A DNA stretch of 64,000 nt from an uncultured Roseicyclus sp. (GCA_947500415.1 CANMRT010000002.1:1054001-1118000); one strand, 5' to 3'; positions 35,243 to 44,649 are shown, counted from the first letter of the stretch. A program made the numbers and translations. The notes: generated by a model from the sequence alone, not told the origin.

Positions 35243-36256
35243 TCAGTGCGGCGCGATTCCCCTGAGCCGTTCGGACCGTCGTCGCAGCATCTCCACGGTC
35301 GCCAAAAGGACGATCGAGATCGCCACAAGGATCGTTGCCGCCGCCAGAATGACTGGGCTGATCTGCTCGCGCAGGCCGGTGAACATCTGCCATGGCAAGG
35401 TCTGCTGCCCTGCCGAGCCCACGAAGATCACCACGACCACTTCGTCAAATGATGTGATGAAGGCAAAGAGCCCGCCCGAGATCACGCCCGGCAAGATCAG
35501 TGGCATCTGGATGCGGAAGAACGTCGTCACCGGGTTCGCCCCTAGGTTCGCCGCCGCCCGTGTCAGGGAGCGGTCGAAGCCCACCAAAGTGGCCGTCACG
35601 GTGATGATGACAAACGGGATACCAAGGGCAGCATGGGCCAGCACCACGCCCCAGAACGTGCCCTGCAAACCGATGCGGCTATAGAAGAAATACATCCCCG
35701 CCGCCGAGATAATCAGCGGCACGATCATGGGCGAGATCAGGATTGCCATGATCGCGCCCTTGAACGGCACATGGGTCTGGCTCAGGCCAATCGCTGCCAA
35801 CGTTCCGAAAGACACGGAAAGCAGCGTCGCAACCGGCGCAATCATCAAGGAGTTGCGCAGCGGCGTCATCCACTCCTCGCCCTCAAGACCCGTCAGCTTG
35901 CCGATGATGACACCCAATATGGCGCCAATCAGGATCGGAAACAGATTGGTGCTCCCCTTCCAGACCTTCAGGACAACCGAGATCGCTGCACCAATACCGA
36001 GCCCGATCATCAGGCCACGCCAGGGGTAGCCATCCTCCCCGAAGAAGTCCTGGTAGTGGTGAAGGCTGTAGGCCTCAGGATCCAGCGCCAGCATGCCTGG
36101 CGTGAAGGTAAAGAAATCCTCGGCGTTGAAGCTCAGCGGGATAATGATGATGATCGGCGCGATCAGAAAGAAGAAGATCAGCCCGCAGATCACGCGGAAA
36201 CCGTAGAACCAGATGCGCTGGCCGGTCGTGGCGTAGGGGGGAAGTTTCGTGTCCAT
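35243..36256 (-). CDS. Polyamine-type ABC transporter permease (PotC-like) with a membrane insertion
   Basis: 337-residue inner-membrane permease. The EAA-type loop is RSLTRAAANLGANPVTTFFR, and core segments MIAPVATLLSVSFGTLAAIG and PLIISAAGMYFFY match PotC/YdcV proteins. Between the first helix and the core (about residues 78-132) there is an extra hydrophobic stretch (LMIGLGIGAAISVV, then LFPILIGAILGVIIG) that looks like two added membrane helices. Ordinary PotC proteins are about 60 residues shorter. Last gene of the ATPase, binding protein, DUF1330, permease, permease operon. Confidence 0.85.
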   Translation of the reverse strand: MDTKLPPYATTGQRIWFYGFRVICGLIFFFLIAPIIIIIPLSFNAEDFFTFTPGMLALDPEAYSLHHYQDFFGEDGYPWRGLMIGLGIGAAISVVLKVWKGSTNLFPILIGAILGVIIGKLTGLEGEEWMTPLRNSLMIAPVATLLSVSFGTLAAIGLSQTHVPFKGAIMAILISPMIVPLIISAAGMYFFYSRIGLQGTFWGVVLAHAALGIPFVIITVTATLVGFDRSLTRAAANLGANPVTTFFRIQMPLILPGVISGGLFAFITSFDEVVVVIFVGSAGQQTLPWQMFTGLREQISPVILAAATILVAISIVLLATVEMLRRRSERLRGIAPH

Positions 36257-36262
36257 GAACCG

Positions 36263-37879
36263 TTACCCCAGCTTCACGTTGTCGATGCCTACGATCCGGT
36301 CGTAGAGCCAGTAAAGAACCAACACCACCGCCAGCAGGATCGAGCCAAGCGCAGCGGCCAAGCCCCAATTCAGACTACTTGAGATGTGGTACGCGATCCG
36401 GTTCGAGATGAACGTCCCCGTCCGTCCCCCGACCAGTTCCGGCGTGATGTAGTAGCCGATTGCGAGGATAAAGACGAGGATACAGCCCGCGCCGATCCCC
36501 GGGATCGATTGTGGAAAATACACCCGGCGGAAGGCCGTGAAGTTGGTCGCGCCAAGGCTTTTCGCGGCGCGCACGTAGCTTGGTGGGATCGTCTTCATCA
36601 CTGAGAACATCGGCAGGATCATGAACGGCAACAGGATGTGCGTCATCGCAATAATCGTGCCGGTCTGGTTATTGATGAGCGCCAATCGGCTGTCATCGGC
36701 CACCAGACCGATCCAGACCAAGATGTCGTTGATGACACCCTGCTGTTGCAGAAGCACCTTCCAGGCCGATGTCCGCACCAGAAGCGAGGTCCAGAATGGC
36801 AGCAGCACCAGAATAAGCAGCAAGTTCGAGGAGCGCGTGGGCAGGTTCGACAGCAAGAAGGCAATCGGATAGCCCAACAGGATACAGCTGATCGTGATCA
36901 CCCCGGACATGAAAAGGGTGCGCCAGAACAGCAGCAGATAGATGCGCTGTTCTTCCGGCTGCGCGGTCACGCCTTCCGGTGTCAGTTGCAGGTCCACCGA
37001 TGATAGGAAATAGCCTGCGGTGAAAGGATCAGAGAACGCCTCGATCGTGCCCCAGACGTCCAGATCAAGCCAGTCGTCGTCAATATCCTCGAACGCCTCG
37101 CGCGGCGACATGCCCTCAAAACTCGCAACCGCGGGCATGGCCTCGGCGATCAAATCGGCCATAGGTCCATCATAGCTCGCGCCATTGCCCGCGCTCAGGT
37201 CGCGGTAGAGTGCCATGTAGACGGGGTTCCACGGCTCTTCAGCGGTGGGGCTATCATCATCCTCCGCCTGGATCGTGCGGGCGAAAGACCGGTAAGCGTC
37301 CGACGCTTCAGGGAAGGCTTCACGTGCAGCAACAGACAATTGGAACAGCGTTCCCGCGCCATCGACATCGCCGGAGTTGGCCGTATTCCAATCGGCAGAC
37401 CCCATCAGAGCCGTCCATGTGGCTGGGTCTTCCCAAGCCTCATTCAGCTCAATGAACTGGTCCGCGTAGTCTTCGCCGATATCATCAACGCCACGTCCGG
37501 TTTTCCGGAAGAGGGATGAGATGCCGGTCGTCTCGTAGTTGAGACGGCTGCCCAAGCGCGTGTGTTCGCGCCGCTCGGCTGCGGCAATGAAATCATAGGC
37601 AAGTGCCGCGTATACGGCATCATCAGGTGGGGCGGATGGGTCCCAACCTTCAAGCGCCACCACAGTACGTGGCAGCGTTTCTGAGACGATCTGGTTCTCA
37701 ACCGAGCGGAACAGCATATCCACAATCGGCGCAATGAACGTCACCAGAATAAACAACAGCAGCGGCGCGATCAGCATCAGCGCGCGCATCTTCTGGGCGC
37801 GCAGCGCGCGGGCCAGCGACCGCTTTAGCGGGCGGCCATCGGCGGCGAGCATCGGACCGTCTTGTATGGCGTCAGTCAT
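36263..37879 (-). CDS. Polyamine-type ABC transporter permease (PotB-like) with a large periplasmic insertion
   Basis: 538 residues. One N-terminal helix (LMLIAPLLLFILVTFIAPIV, residues 34-53) is followed by about 250 polar, acidic residues (61-311), and then the conventional permease core. The EAA loop YVRAAKSLGATNFTAFRRVY is intact. PotB-type proteins normally have only a few dozen residues between TM1 and TM2. The insertion should lie in the periplasm and may contact the binding protein or form an extra ligand domain. ATGA overlap with the DUF1330 gene upstream, 6 bp gap to the second permease. Confidence 0.85.
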   Translation of the reverse strand: MTDAIQDGPMLAADGRPLKRSLARALRAQKMRALMLIAPLLLFILVTFIAPIVDMLFRSVENQIVSETLPRTVVALEGWDPSAPPDDAVYAALAYDFIAAAERREHTRLGSRLNYETTGISSLFRKTGRGVDDIGEDYADQFIELNEAWEDPATWTALMGSADWNTANSGDVDGAGTLFQLSVAAREAFPEASDAYRSFARTIQAEDDDSPTAEEPWNPVYMALYRDLSAGNGASYDGPMADLIAEAMPAVASFEGMSPREAFEDIDDDWLDLDVWGTIEAFSDPFTAGYFLSSVDLQLTPEGVTAQPEEQRIYLLLFWRTLFMSGVITISCILLGYPIAFLLSNLPTRSSNLLLILVLLPFWTSLLVRTSAWKVLLQQQGVINDILVWIGLVADDSRLALINNQTGTIIAMTHILLPFMILPMFSVMKTIPPSYVRAAKSLGATNFTAFRRVYFPQSIPGIGAGCILVFILAIGYYITPELVGGRTGTFISNRIAYHISSSLNWGLAAALGSILLAVVLVLYWLYDRIVGIDNVKLG

Positions 37880-38166
37880 TCTACGCCCTCGACGACAAGG
37901 ATCACGCTGTCAGCGGTGCGGCGGCGGATCTCAGCAACTTCTTGATAGGCGGGGTCGTTGTAGGCGGCCATCGCGGCCTCATAGCTTTCGAATTCGAACA
38001 CGACATGGCGTTGAAAGGTCTCGCCTTCCAAGATTTCGGCTTTGCCGCCGCGCACGACGGGTTTGGCCCCGTGGCTCAGCAGGATCGGCGTGTCCTTCTC
38101 GACGTATTCTTTATACGCCTCAGGATCGTTCACCGTGATGTGGCCGATGATATAGCCTTTGGGCAT
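37876..38166 (-). CDS. DUF1330 family protein inside the ABC operon
   Basis: 96 residues, ferredoxin-like dimeric alpha/beta-barrel family DUF1330. Typical stretches are GYIIGHITVNDPEAYKEYV, GAKPVVRGG and HVVFEFESYEAAMAAYNDP. ATG 38166 is the correct start; the open frame continues upstream only by chance. It lies 73 bp after the binding-protein gene and overlaps the permease start by ATGA, so it is co-translated with a transporter. Members of this fold often are small-molecule oxygenase- or isomerase-like; the role here is unknown. Confidence 0.85.
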   Translation of the reverse strand: MPKGYIIGHITVNDPEAYKEYVEKDTPILLSHGAKPVVRGGKAEILEGETFQRHVVFEFESYEAAMAAYNDPAYQEVAEIRRRTADSVILVVEGVE

Positions 38167-38239
38167 TGGGTCGCCTTGTCGCTTGTGGTGTGCCGGGGCA
38201 GGCAAAATGCCCGCCCCGACGAAGATCATAGGACCCGGC

Positions 38240-39355
38240 TTACTGAGCCAGCCACGCCTGGAAGCGTGCGTCCATGTCGTCGCGGTAATCTGCCCACCAT
38301 TCGTAGTTGAACAGGAAGGTCCGCACGGCGTTTGCCGGGTCGGTCGGCATGTGCGGTGCCATGTCGATGCCAAGCTCTGCGTGCTGACCAACCAGCGGTG
38401 CGGAGGAAGCACGGGCCGGACCGTAGGAGATCCAGAGGGCCTGATCCGCCAGACGCTGCGTGTCGGTCGCGAAGCGAACGAAGTCGAGCGTACGGGCCAG
38501 ACGATCCTCAGGCAGACCTTCGGGGATGATCCAACCGTCAAGGTCGAACACCTGTGCGTCCCAAAGCATTGCAACGGGCTGGTTCTGCTCTTCGATCAGC
38601 GAGAACAGACGACCGTTGTAGGTCGAACCCATGACAACCTCGCCGTCGGCGAGCAGCTGGGGCGTGTCAGCGCCAGCGGACCACCAGACCGTCTGGTCCT
38701 GGATGGTGTCGAGCATGGCGAAGGCTTGTGCGACGCCTTCCTCGGTTTCCAGCACGTCATAGACGTCTTCCATGGCGACGCCGTCGCAAATCAGGGCCCA
38801 CTCAAGGTTGCCGATCGGGCGACGCTCAAGCGAACGCTGGCCGGGGAACGTTTCAGTGTCGAAGATCGCGCAGATGTCGGATGGCGTGGCGCCATTCCAG
38901 TCGGCAACGTCGGTGCGATAGCCTACGGTCGTGGAGTAGACGATCTGCGGGATGAAGCAGTCGGAAACGATCAGGTCACCAAAGTCCTCGGACGCAGGCG
39001 TGCCATCGGGGGCAGGTGCCAGCATCTCATCGTGGTCGATTTCCATCGCCAGGCCTTCGTCGCAAAGACGGATGGCGTCAGCGGCCACAACGTCGACGAG
39101 GTCCCAGGTCACGTTGCCAGCTTCGTTCATGGCGCGCAGGCGTGCCACGGCTTCGGCCGAGCTTTCATCCCAGATCACTTCCAGGCCGTCATGCATCGCT
39201 GCATAGGGGTCCGAATAAGCGTTGATCTGGCTCTGCTGGTAGGCACCGCCCCACGACACGAGGGTCATGGAACCGGCCATGTGGCCATCGGCCATTGCGC
39301 CGGTGGTGGCGAGTGCCGCACCGGTGGTCAGGAGCATTAGGCTCTTGATTTTCAT
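38240..39355 (-). CDS. Polyamine-type ABC transporter substrate-binding protein
   Basis: 371 residues with a signal peptide (MLLTTGAALATTGAMA). Family-typical PotD/YdcS stretches are MTLVSWGGAYQQSQINAY, VTWDLVDVVAADAIRLCDEG, FIPQIVYSTTVGYRTD and WIIPEGLPEDRLARTLDFVRFA. Three or more cysteines (RLCDEG, SDCFIP, ALICDG) could form a disulfide. Ligand is likely a polyamine, an amino acid-like amine or a related compound; it cannot be fixed from sequence alone. Confidence 0.87.
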   Translation of the reverse strand: MKIKSLMLLTTGAALATTGAMADGHMAGSMTLVSWGGAYQQSQINAYSDPYAAMHDGLEVIWDESSAEAVARLRAMNEAGNVTWDLVDVVAADAIRLCDEGLAMEIDHDEMLAPAPDGTPASEDFGDLIVSDCFIPQIVYSTTVGYRTDVADWNGATPSDICAIFDTETFPGQRSLERRPIGNLEWALICDGVAMEDVYDVLETEEGVAQAFAMLDTIQDQTVWWSAGADTPQLLADGEVVMGSTYNGRLFSLIEEQNQPVAMLWDAQVFDLDGWIIPEGLPEDRLARTLDFVRFATDTQRLADQALWISYGPARASSAPLVGQHAELGIDMAPHMPTDPANAVRTFLFNYEWWADYRDDMDARFQAWLAQ

Positions 39356-39415
39356 ATGGTCTCTCCTTGGTTGGACTTTCGGTTTCCCGTGATTTTTCGC
39401 CCCGTTTTCGGGACG

Positions 39416-40513
39416 TTATGCATCAAGCGCGCGGCAATCCTGTGGACGCCAGCCGATCTCGATGCTCTCCCCCGGGGCCAGCCTGCGCTGATCGGGGGCA
39501 TTTCGTGTCTTGATGATAAAGTCGTCGATCCCCGCAACCCGCAGGCGGGTGCGATAGATGTCGCCCATATAGACGAATTCGAGGACTTCGGCCTTCAGCG
39601 TATGGGCGCCTTCGGTCAGACGGGTCGGATCCATCTCCACCCGCTCAGGCCGGATCGACACCTGTGTCTTCTCACCGACAGCGCCGACATTGACCGGCAA
39701 GGCATCGATGACCGAGCCATCCTCAAGCGTCACCTCGCACATGTCCCCGTTCAATTTGGAAACCGTGCCCTGCAAGGTGTTGTTCTCACCGATGAACTGC
39801 GCAACGAAGCTGTTTTCCGGCTCTTCATAGAGCGTATCGGGGGCCGCAAGTTGCTGAATACGGCCATCGTCAAACACGGCCACGCGATCCGACATCGTCA
39901 AAGCTTCGGTTTGGTCGTGGGTCACGTAGACAGTCGTAATGCCTAATTCGTGCGCCAGGTTCGTGATCTCGAACTGCAACGTCTCGCGCAGCTGTTTGTC
40001 GAGCGCGCCGAGCGGTTCATCCATCAGGACCAGCTCAGGTTCGAACACCAGCGCACGGGCCAGCGCGATACGCTGCTGCTGGCCACCCGAAAGCTGCGCC
40101 GGACGTCGATTGATGAAATCGCCCATCTGCACCATGTCGAGCGCGCGCTTGATCTTTTCCTCACGCGCCGATTTCCCCATGCCGCGCACTTCCAGCGGGA
40201 ACGACAGGTTTTCGCCAACCGTCATATGCGGGAACAACGCGTAGTTCTGGAATACCATGCCAATGCCACGCTTGTGTGGCGGGATGTTGTTTATGGGCTT
40301 GCCGTCCAGCGTGATATCGCCGTGGGTTGCCGTCTCGAACCCAGCCAACATCATGAGGCAGGTCGTCTTGCCCGAACCCGAGGGCCCAAGCATCGTCAGG
40401 AACTCGCCCCGTGCGATATGTAGGTTGAGGTCTTTGACGACAAGAATCTCGCCATCATAGCTTTTTTGTACGCGATCGAAGGCGACGAACGCTTGCGCCT
40501 TGTCTGAGGTCAA
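39416..40513 (-). CDS. Polyamine-type ABC transporter ATPase (PotA-like)
   Basis: 365 residues. Walker A GPSGSGKTTCLMMLAG, Q-loop GMVFQNYALFPHMTVGEN, signature LSGGQQQRIALARAL, Walker B LVLMDEPLGALDKQLRE and switch YVTHDQTEALTMSD are complete. A C-terminal TOBE domain (from about residue 280, VSIRPERVEMDP) is typical of PotA and FbpC. First gene of the operon, divergent from the MsbA-like gene across 312 bp. Confidence 0.9.
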   Translation of the reverse strand: MTSDKAQAFVAFDRVQKSYDGEILVVKDLNLHIARGEFLTMLGPSGSGKTTCLMMLAGFETATHGDITLDGKPINNIPPHKRGIGMVFQNYALFPHMTVGENLSFPLEVRGMGKSAREEKIKRALDMVQMGDFINRRPAQLSGGQQQRIALARALVFEPELVLMDEPLGALDKQLRETLQFEITNLAHELGITTVYVTHDQTEALTMSDRVAVFDDGRIQQLAAPDTLYEEPENSFVAQFIGENNTLQGTVSKLNGDMCEVTLEDGSVIDALPVNVGAVGEKTQVSIRPERVEMDPTRLTEGAHTLKAEVLEFVYMGDIYRTRLRVAGIDDFIIKTRNAPDQRRLAPGESIEIGWRPQDCRALDA

Positions 40514-40825
40514 ACCTCACTCCCCTGTTGTATCCTGCGCGATGTCTCCGAACCCAAGAAGTCCGTGCCCGCGCTTTTCACGTTGAAGACTAATCGTGCT
40601 TCACTCCGAGTTTCAACCAAAGCCTTCACTTACTGCATAATCAAAGCAGCATTTCCTTCTGCAAAGGGGAATTTACGGCCATCTGGCATCCAAATGCGTC
40701 ATGAGCAGGCGATCTGGCCCCTTCTTGTGCGGATGCGGCACATGGCGTAACCCTTGCGACAAGGCGTGCAACGACCCGCAAGGATAGCCTTTTTTGCCGA
40801 TCTTTCCTGACTTTCTGGCCATCTC
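40514..40825. promoter_or_regulatory. 312-bp divergent region with a leader hairpin
   Basis: No gene is supported here. It must hold promoters for the importer operon (minus) and the exporter gene (plus). CCTTGCG (40752-40758) and CGCAAGG (40777-40783) can pair, and after six nucleotides a T6 run follows (40790-40795). This looks like a terminator in the leader 30 nt before the exporter start, either an attenuator or the end of a short upstream RNA. Confidence 0.4.
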
Positions 40826-42586
40826 ATGAGCTCCGCGTCCCCCCTCGCGGATCAAGGTGCTGTGCTTTGGCGCAGACTGTGGACCGAACATATCCGTCGT
40901 TTCTGGCCAGTATTGGTGCTGGCAGTTGTTTTGATGAGCCTTGAGGGCGCCGCTATCGGTGCGTTTGCTTGGCTGGTGCAACCGCTGTTCGACACACTTT
41001 TCACGGCCGGATCGATGGAAGGTGTGACTTGGGTAGCCTTGATGGTTGGGGGTCTTTTTACCCTGCGCGCTACAGCCGGTTTCTTTCAGCGTATTCTTGT
41101 CATCGGCGTGGGTCTTCGGGTTGTGGCCAGCCTTCAACGCCGCATGCTGGGTCATCTGCTGACGCTGGATATGGCTTTCTTCCAGACCAACCCACCCGGC
41201 GCGTTAATTGAGCGAGTGCGCGGCGACACCTCTGCCTTGCAATCGGTTTCCTCCGCTGTGCTGATGTCCCTTGGGCGCGACGCCATCACGTTGGTCTCGC
41301 TACTCGCTGTCATGCTCTACACGGATTGGCGGTGGACGGCTTTTGCGCTTTTGGGAGTACCTGTTCTGATTCTGCCCTTGCTGGCGGTTCAGGCCTTTAT
41401 CAAACGCACTGCAAGGACGGCGCGCCAAGCCGCAGCAACCCTTTCGACTCGCTTGGACGAGATCTTTCACGGCGTTCAAACCATCAAGCTCAATCGCCTC
41501 GAAGACTCGGAACGGACGCGCTTCAAGGATGAGGTTGCAGCCTTCCTCCGCCCGTCAATCCATGCGCAGATCGGGGTCGCATCCAATCCGGCCATGATCG
41601 ACATCGTGGCAGCCTTGGGGTTCGTCGTTGTCCTTTACGTGGGCGGCCAAGACATCATCGATGGTGACAAAACCCTTGGGCAGTTCATGTCCTTCTTCAC
41701 CGCGCTTGGTCTGTTGTTCGAACCTTTGCGGCGCCTGTCGTCAATTGCGGGCCAGATCCAAACTGCGGGTGCCTCGCTTGAGCGCATATATGACGTCTTG
41801 GAAACACAGCCCACGATCCTGCCGCCCGCCGACCCGCAGCCCCTGCCTGCCGGTGATATCCGTTTCGACGACGTTCACTTTTCCTATGATGAAGCCCCAG
41901 TGCTGCGCGGTCTCAGCTTCACTGCCAAGGCGGGGCAGACCACCGCCCTCGTTGGGCCGTCCGGAGCGGGCAAAACCACGGTCTTTGCCGCCCTTACGCG
42001 CTTGATCGACCCGCAAAGTGGCACGATCCACGTGGGTGACGTGCCGGTCAATTTGGCCGACATTACAGCCCTGCGAGACACCATCGCCGTCGTTGGTCAG
42101 GAGACCGCCCTGTTTGATGAAAGCATTGCCGCCAACATTCGGATGGGGGCAATGGGCGCCACACAGAGGGACATCGAAAATGCGGCCCGCGCTGCAGAGG
42201 TCTATGATTTTGCACAAGATCTCTCCCAAGGCCTCGACACACCGGTCGGCCCGCGTGGTTCAAGCCTGTCCGGTGGGCAGCGCCAACGCGTGGCCATCGC
42301 GCGTGCCATGCTGAAGTCTTCGCCGATCTTACTGCTGGATGAACCAACGTCTGCGCTCGATGCGAAATCGGAAAAGCTGGTCGGTGCCGCGTTGGATCGC
42401 CTTGCCCAAGGCCGCACGACATTGGTCATCGCCCACAGGCTCTCCACGATCCGTTCAGCCGACAAGATCGTTGTGATCGACCAGGGTCGTGTGATCGAAG
42501 AAGGCACCCATGATGCGCTCTTGGCAAAGGGTGGCGCCTACGCCCGCCTCCATGCGATGCAGATCACGGGCGCGGATGATCAGTGA
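40826..42586 (+). CDS. MsbA-like ABC exporter (fused membrane and ATPase domains)
   Basis: 586 residues. The N-terminal six-helix ABC transmembrane domain (residues about 25-320) is followed by an ATPase domain with Walker A VGPSGAGKTTVFAALTR, signature SSLSGGQRQRVAIARAML, Walker B ILLLDEPTSALDAKSE and H-loop VIAHRLSTIRSADKIVVID. Lipid-A or multidrug exporter type; substrate cannot be told. The 3' end overlaps the convergent membrane-protein gene by 7 bp. An in-leader hairpin precedes it. Confidence 0.9.
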   Translation: MSSASPLADQGAVLWRRLWTEHIRRFWPVLVLAVVLMSLEGAAIGAFAWLVQPLFDTLFTAGSMEGVTWVALMVGGLFTLRATAGFFQRILVIGVGLRVVASLQRRMLGHLLTLDMAFFQTNPPGALIERVRGDTSALQSVSSAVLMSLGRDAITLVSLLAVMLYTDWRWTAFALLGVPVLILPLLAVQAFIKRTARTARQAAATLSTRLDEIFHGVQTIKLNRLEDSERTRFKDEVAAFLRPSIHAQIGVASNPAMIDIVAALGFVVVLYVGGQDIIDGDKTLGQFMSFFTALGLLFEPLRRLSSIAGQIQTAGASLERIYDVLETQPTILPPADPQPLPAGDIRFDDVHFSYDEAPVLRGLSFTAKAGQTTALVGPSGAGKTTVFAALTRLIDPQSGTIHVGDVPVNLADITALRDTIAVVGQETALFDESIAANIRMGAMGATQRDIENAARAAEVYDFAQDLSQGLDTPVGPRGSSLSGGQRQRVAIARAMLKSSPILLLDEPTSALDAKSEKLVGAALDRLAQGRTTLVIAHRLSTIRSADKIVVIDQGRVIEEGTHDALLAKGGAYARLHAMQITGADDQ

Positions 42587-43245
42587 CCGAAGGTTGCTGA
42601 CCAGATCCCGAACAACCCGACCAGAACAAGGCTAAGCGCCCAGACCAGATCGAGGTTGAACCAGGTCTTCGACAGGAACTTCAGGCCGAGCCAGAGGTAA
42701 ATGAACACGGCGATCACGGCTCCGGCGAGGGTCATGGCGAGCGTGTGCAAAGCGGCTACGGTTACAGCAATGCCAAGATCACTTCGCATCAAGGCCTCCG
42801 CCGCCAAGTGCCCGGTGTCGTCGGGCGCAATTGCGCATATGCCAAGGTAAATCGGCACCAGCATCAGCCCCGCACCATGGGCCAGAGCCGCCAGAAAAGA
42901 CCACAGCGCCAATCTCGCCGGGTGCACGCGCGCAAGAAACCGAGGGTGCCGCCGGTTGATCAGCAAATAGACCCCCATCGCAACCACGATCACCCCTGCC
43001 CCGATCCGAATCTCGCTTTCGTATTCGACCAGCACAATCATCAGCGAGAACGGCAGCAAGATCGCCAGCATCGACAGGAAATGCCCGAACGCCAGCAACC
43101 CCAGCGCCTTGGGAAGGGCCGAGGTCTTGCGTTCCATCAATGCGGCGGACACGGCCAAAGGCCATCCCATCCCGGGGTTCAGCCCGTGATAGAGGCCCGA
43201 GGCGATGACGGCCCACCAAAGGGCCGCCACGGATAAGTCTTCCAT
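42580..43245 (-). CDS. Six-helix membrane protein, NicO/UreH-like appearance
   Basis: 221 residues, about six hydrophobic segments. The first contains GLYHGLNPGMGWPLAVS, reminiscent of the His-containing first helix (HGxDPDH-like) of NicO/RcnA and UreH-type metal transport proteins, and later HGAGLMLVPIYLG and LHTLAMTLAGA. Family assignment is tentative. It follows the SBP56 gene by 6 bp in the same operon, so it may supply or export a metal or substrate linked to that protein. It ends inside the MsbA-like gene's 3' end. Confidence 0.7.
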   Translation of the reverse strand: MEDLSVAALWWAVIASGLYHGLNPGMGWPLAVSAALMERKTSALPKALGLLAFGHFLSMLAILLPFSLMIVLVEYESEIRIGAGVIVVAMGVYLLINRRHPRFLARVHPARLALWSFLAALAHGAGLMLVPIYLGICAIAPDDTGHLAAEALMRSDLGIAVTVAALHTLAMTLAGAVIAVFIYLWLGLKFLSKTWFNLDLVWALSLVLVGLFGIWSATFGH

Positions 43246-43251
43246 GCGCGT

Positions 43252-44649
43252 TTAGACGTTCGGGTAGCAGAAGCTGTCGGTCGAACAATCCCCGCCCTCA
43301 AGGCGGATCTGGTGCGAACGATAGCCCTCGGGGAAGTCGATGTAGAAATCCTCTGCCAAGCGGAAGCCATTCTCATCATTATGCGCCATGACCATCTGGC
43401 CACCTTCATCATCCGGATAGAACTGATCGTCCCATGTCGAATAAAGCGAGTTGGTCCAATAGACACGCTTCCCGTCGCGGGAAACCTCAACCATTTGAGG
43501 GCCATAGGCGAACGGTTTGCCGTTGGGATGCGTGGCGCCTCTGGCGATGCCGCCCACCTCGACCTTGCCAACCAGCTTTGGGTTCATCGGGTCCGACACA
43601 TCGTATTGATGCATCTCTCCCAGCCCCCAGCAGGCCACATAGAGGTATTTGTCATCCAGACTTAGGTCGATGTCGGTGACCAGCGGCGGCACGGCCTCGA
43701 ACCCCTGCAAAAGCGGCGGCAGGTTCTCGGCCTTTTCCGGTCGCGGGTCGATTGTGATGGTCTTTTTGGCCTGCCACTTGCCATCCTCACCGCGCCACCA
43801 CGTGAAGATCGAGCCCTGAAGGTTCGTGGTGTCCACCACCACGCCGCAGAACCCATACGACTTCGTCGGATCATGCGCCGGCCGGATTTCCAGCGCCATC
43901 TGATAGTTCTCGCCCAGATCAATGGTCTGCACGTTCTTCCGCGCGCGCAGGTCCCAGAAGTGGATCTTGTGGCCGTATTTGTTGGACAAAAGGTCCTCTG
44001 CCACGATCCCACCTTCAAATTGTGGCGGCAGGCCCCATTCGGAGGACACCATGTAATCCTGCGGCAGGTTCCACCAGAAGTCGTAGTGCTTGTCCTGCTC
44101 GCCCCGGTCCATCTCGTAGCGACCGATCACGTCGAAGGTCTCGCAGTCCATGATGAAAATGCCGGGCGGTCCATCAGTGCCATCTTCGCCACCGCCACCA
44201 AGGGTGCTGACGTAAATGCCTTCAGGCCCGCAATGGATCGTGTGGGGGCGCGAGTAACCGGTCTTTGAGAAAATCTCTTCCGGCTCGATGATCTTGTGGA
44301 TCTTCGCCTCAAGCGGTTCCTTCACGTCGATCACATAGATACGGCTCGACCGGATACCTGGCACAATCAAGTAGCGGCGCTCCAAGAACGCATGGCCCGT
44401 CAGCGGTGAGAGCGACGATGAACACGCGTTCCAGCCGAAATGGTGAAATTCATCGCCCTTGTTGGGCACAATCACCTGATGGACGATCTCGCCATAGGTG
44501 TCGGATTCGGGATTCAGGTCCACGACAGCGATCCCGTCGGATTGCGAGCCGTCGGGGCTCAGCATCACGGTGAAGCCATAGTTTTCCACCGGCGCTTCCA
44601 TGGCCAGCTTTGCGGATGCGTGGAATGTGGGGTCTGGTCTCAGGTTCAT
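43252..44649 (-). CDS. Selenium-binding protein SBP56 family (methanethiol oxidase type)
   Basis: 465 residues. SBP56/SELENBP1 family by GDEFHHFGWNACSSSLSP, YLIVPGIRSSRIYVIDVK, GYSRPHTIHCGPEGIYVSTLG and SLDDKYLYVACWGLGEMHQYDV. Characterised bacterial (MtoX) and human members are copper-dependent methanethiol oxidases making formaldehyde, hydrogen sulfide and hydrogen peroxide. The His-rich segments HHFGW and SRPHTIHC could contribute metal ligands. No signal peptide is visible, unlike periplasmic MtoX, so the protein should be cytoplasmic. AAAGGGAGG lies before the ATG. Methanethiol arises from DMSP in roseobacters, which fits, but activity is inferred. Confidence 0.85.
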   Translation of the reverse strand: MNLRPDPTFHASAKLAMEAPVENYGFTVMLSPDGSQSDGIAVVDLNPESDTYGEIVHQVIVPNKGDEFHHFGWNACSSSLSPLTGHAFLERRYLIVPGIRSSRIYVIDVKEPLEAKIHKIIEPEEIFSKTGYSRPHTIHCGPEGIYVSTLGGGGEDGTDGPPGIFIMDCETFDVIGRYEMDRGEQDKHYDFWWNLPQDYMVSSEWGLPPQFEGGIVAEDLLSNKYGHKIHFWDLRARKNVQTIDLGENYQMALEIRPAHDPTKSYGFCGVVVDTTNLQGSIFTWWRGEDGKWQAKKTITIDPRPEKAENLPPLLQGFEAVPPLVTDIDLSLDDKYLYVACWGLGEMHQYDVSDPMNPKLVGKVEVGGIARGATHPNGKPFAYGPQMVEVSRDGKRVYWTNSLYSTWDDQFYPDDEGGQMVMAHNDENGFRLAEDFYIDFPEGYRSHQIRLEGGDCSTDSFCYPNV

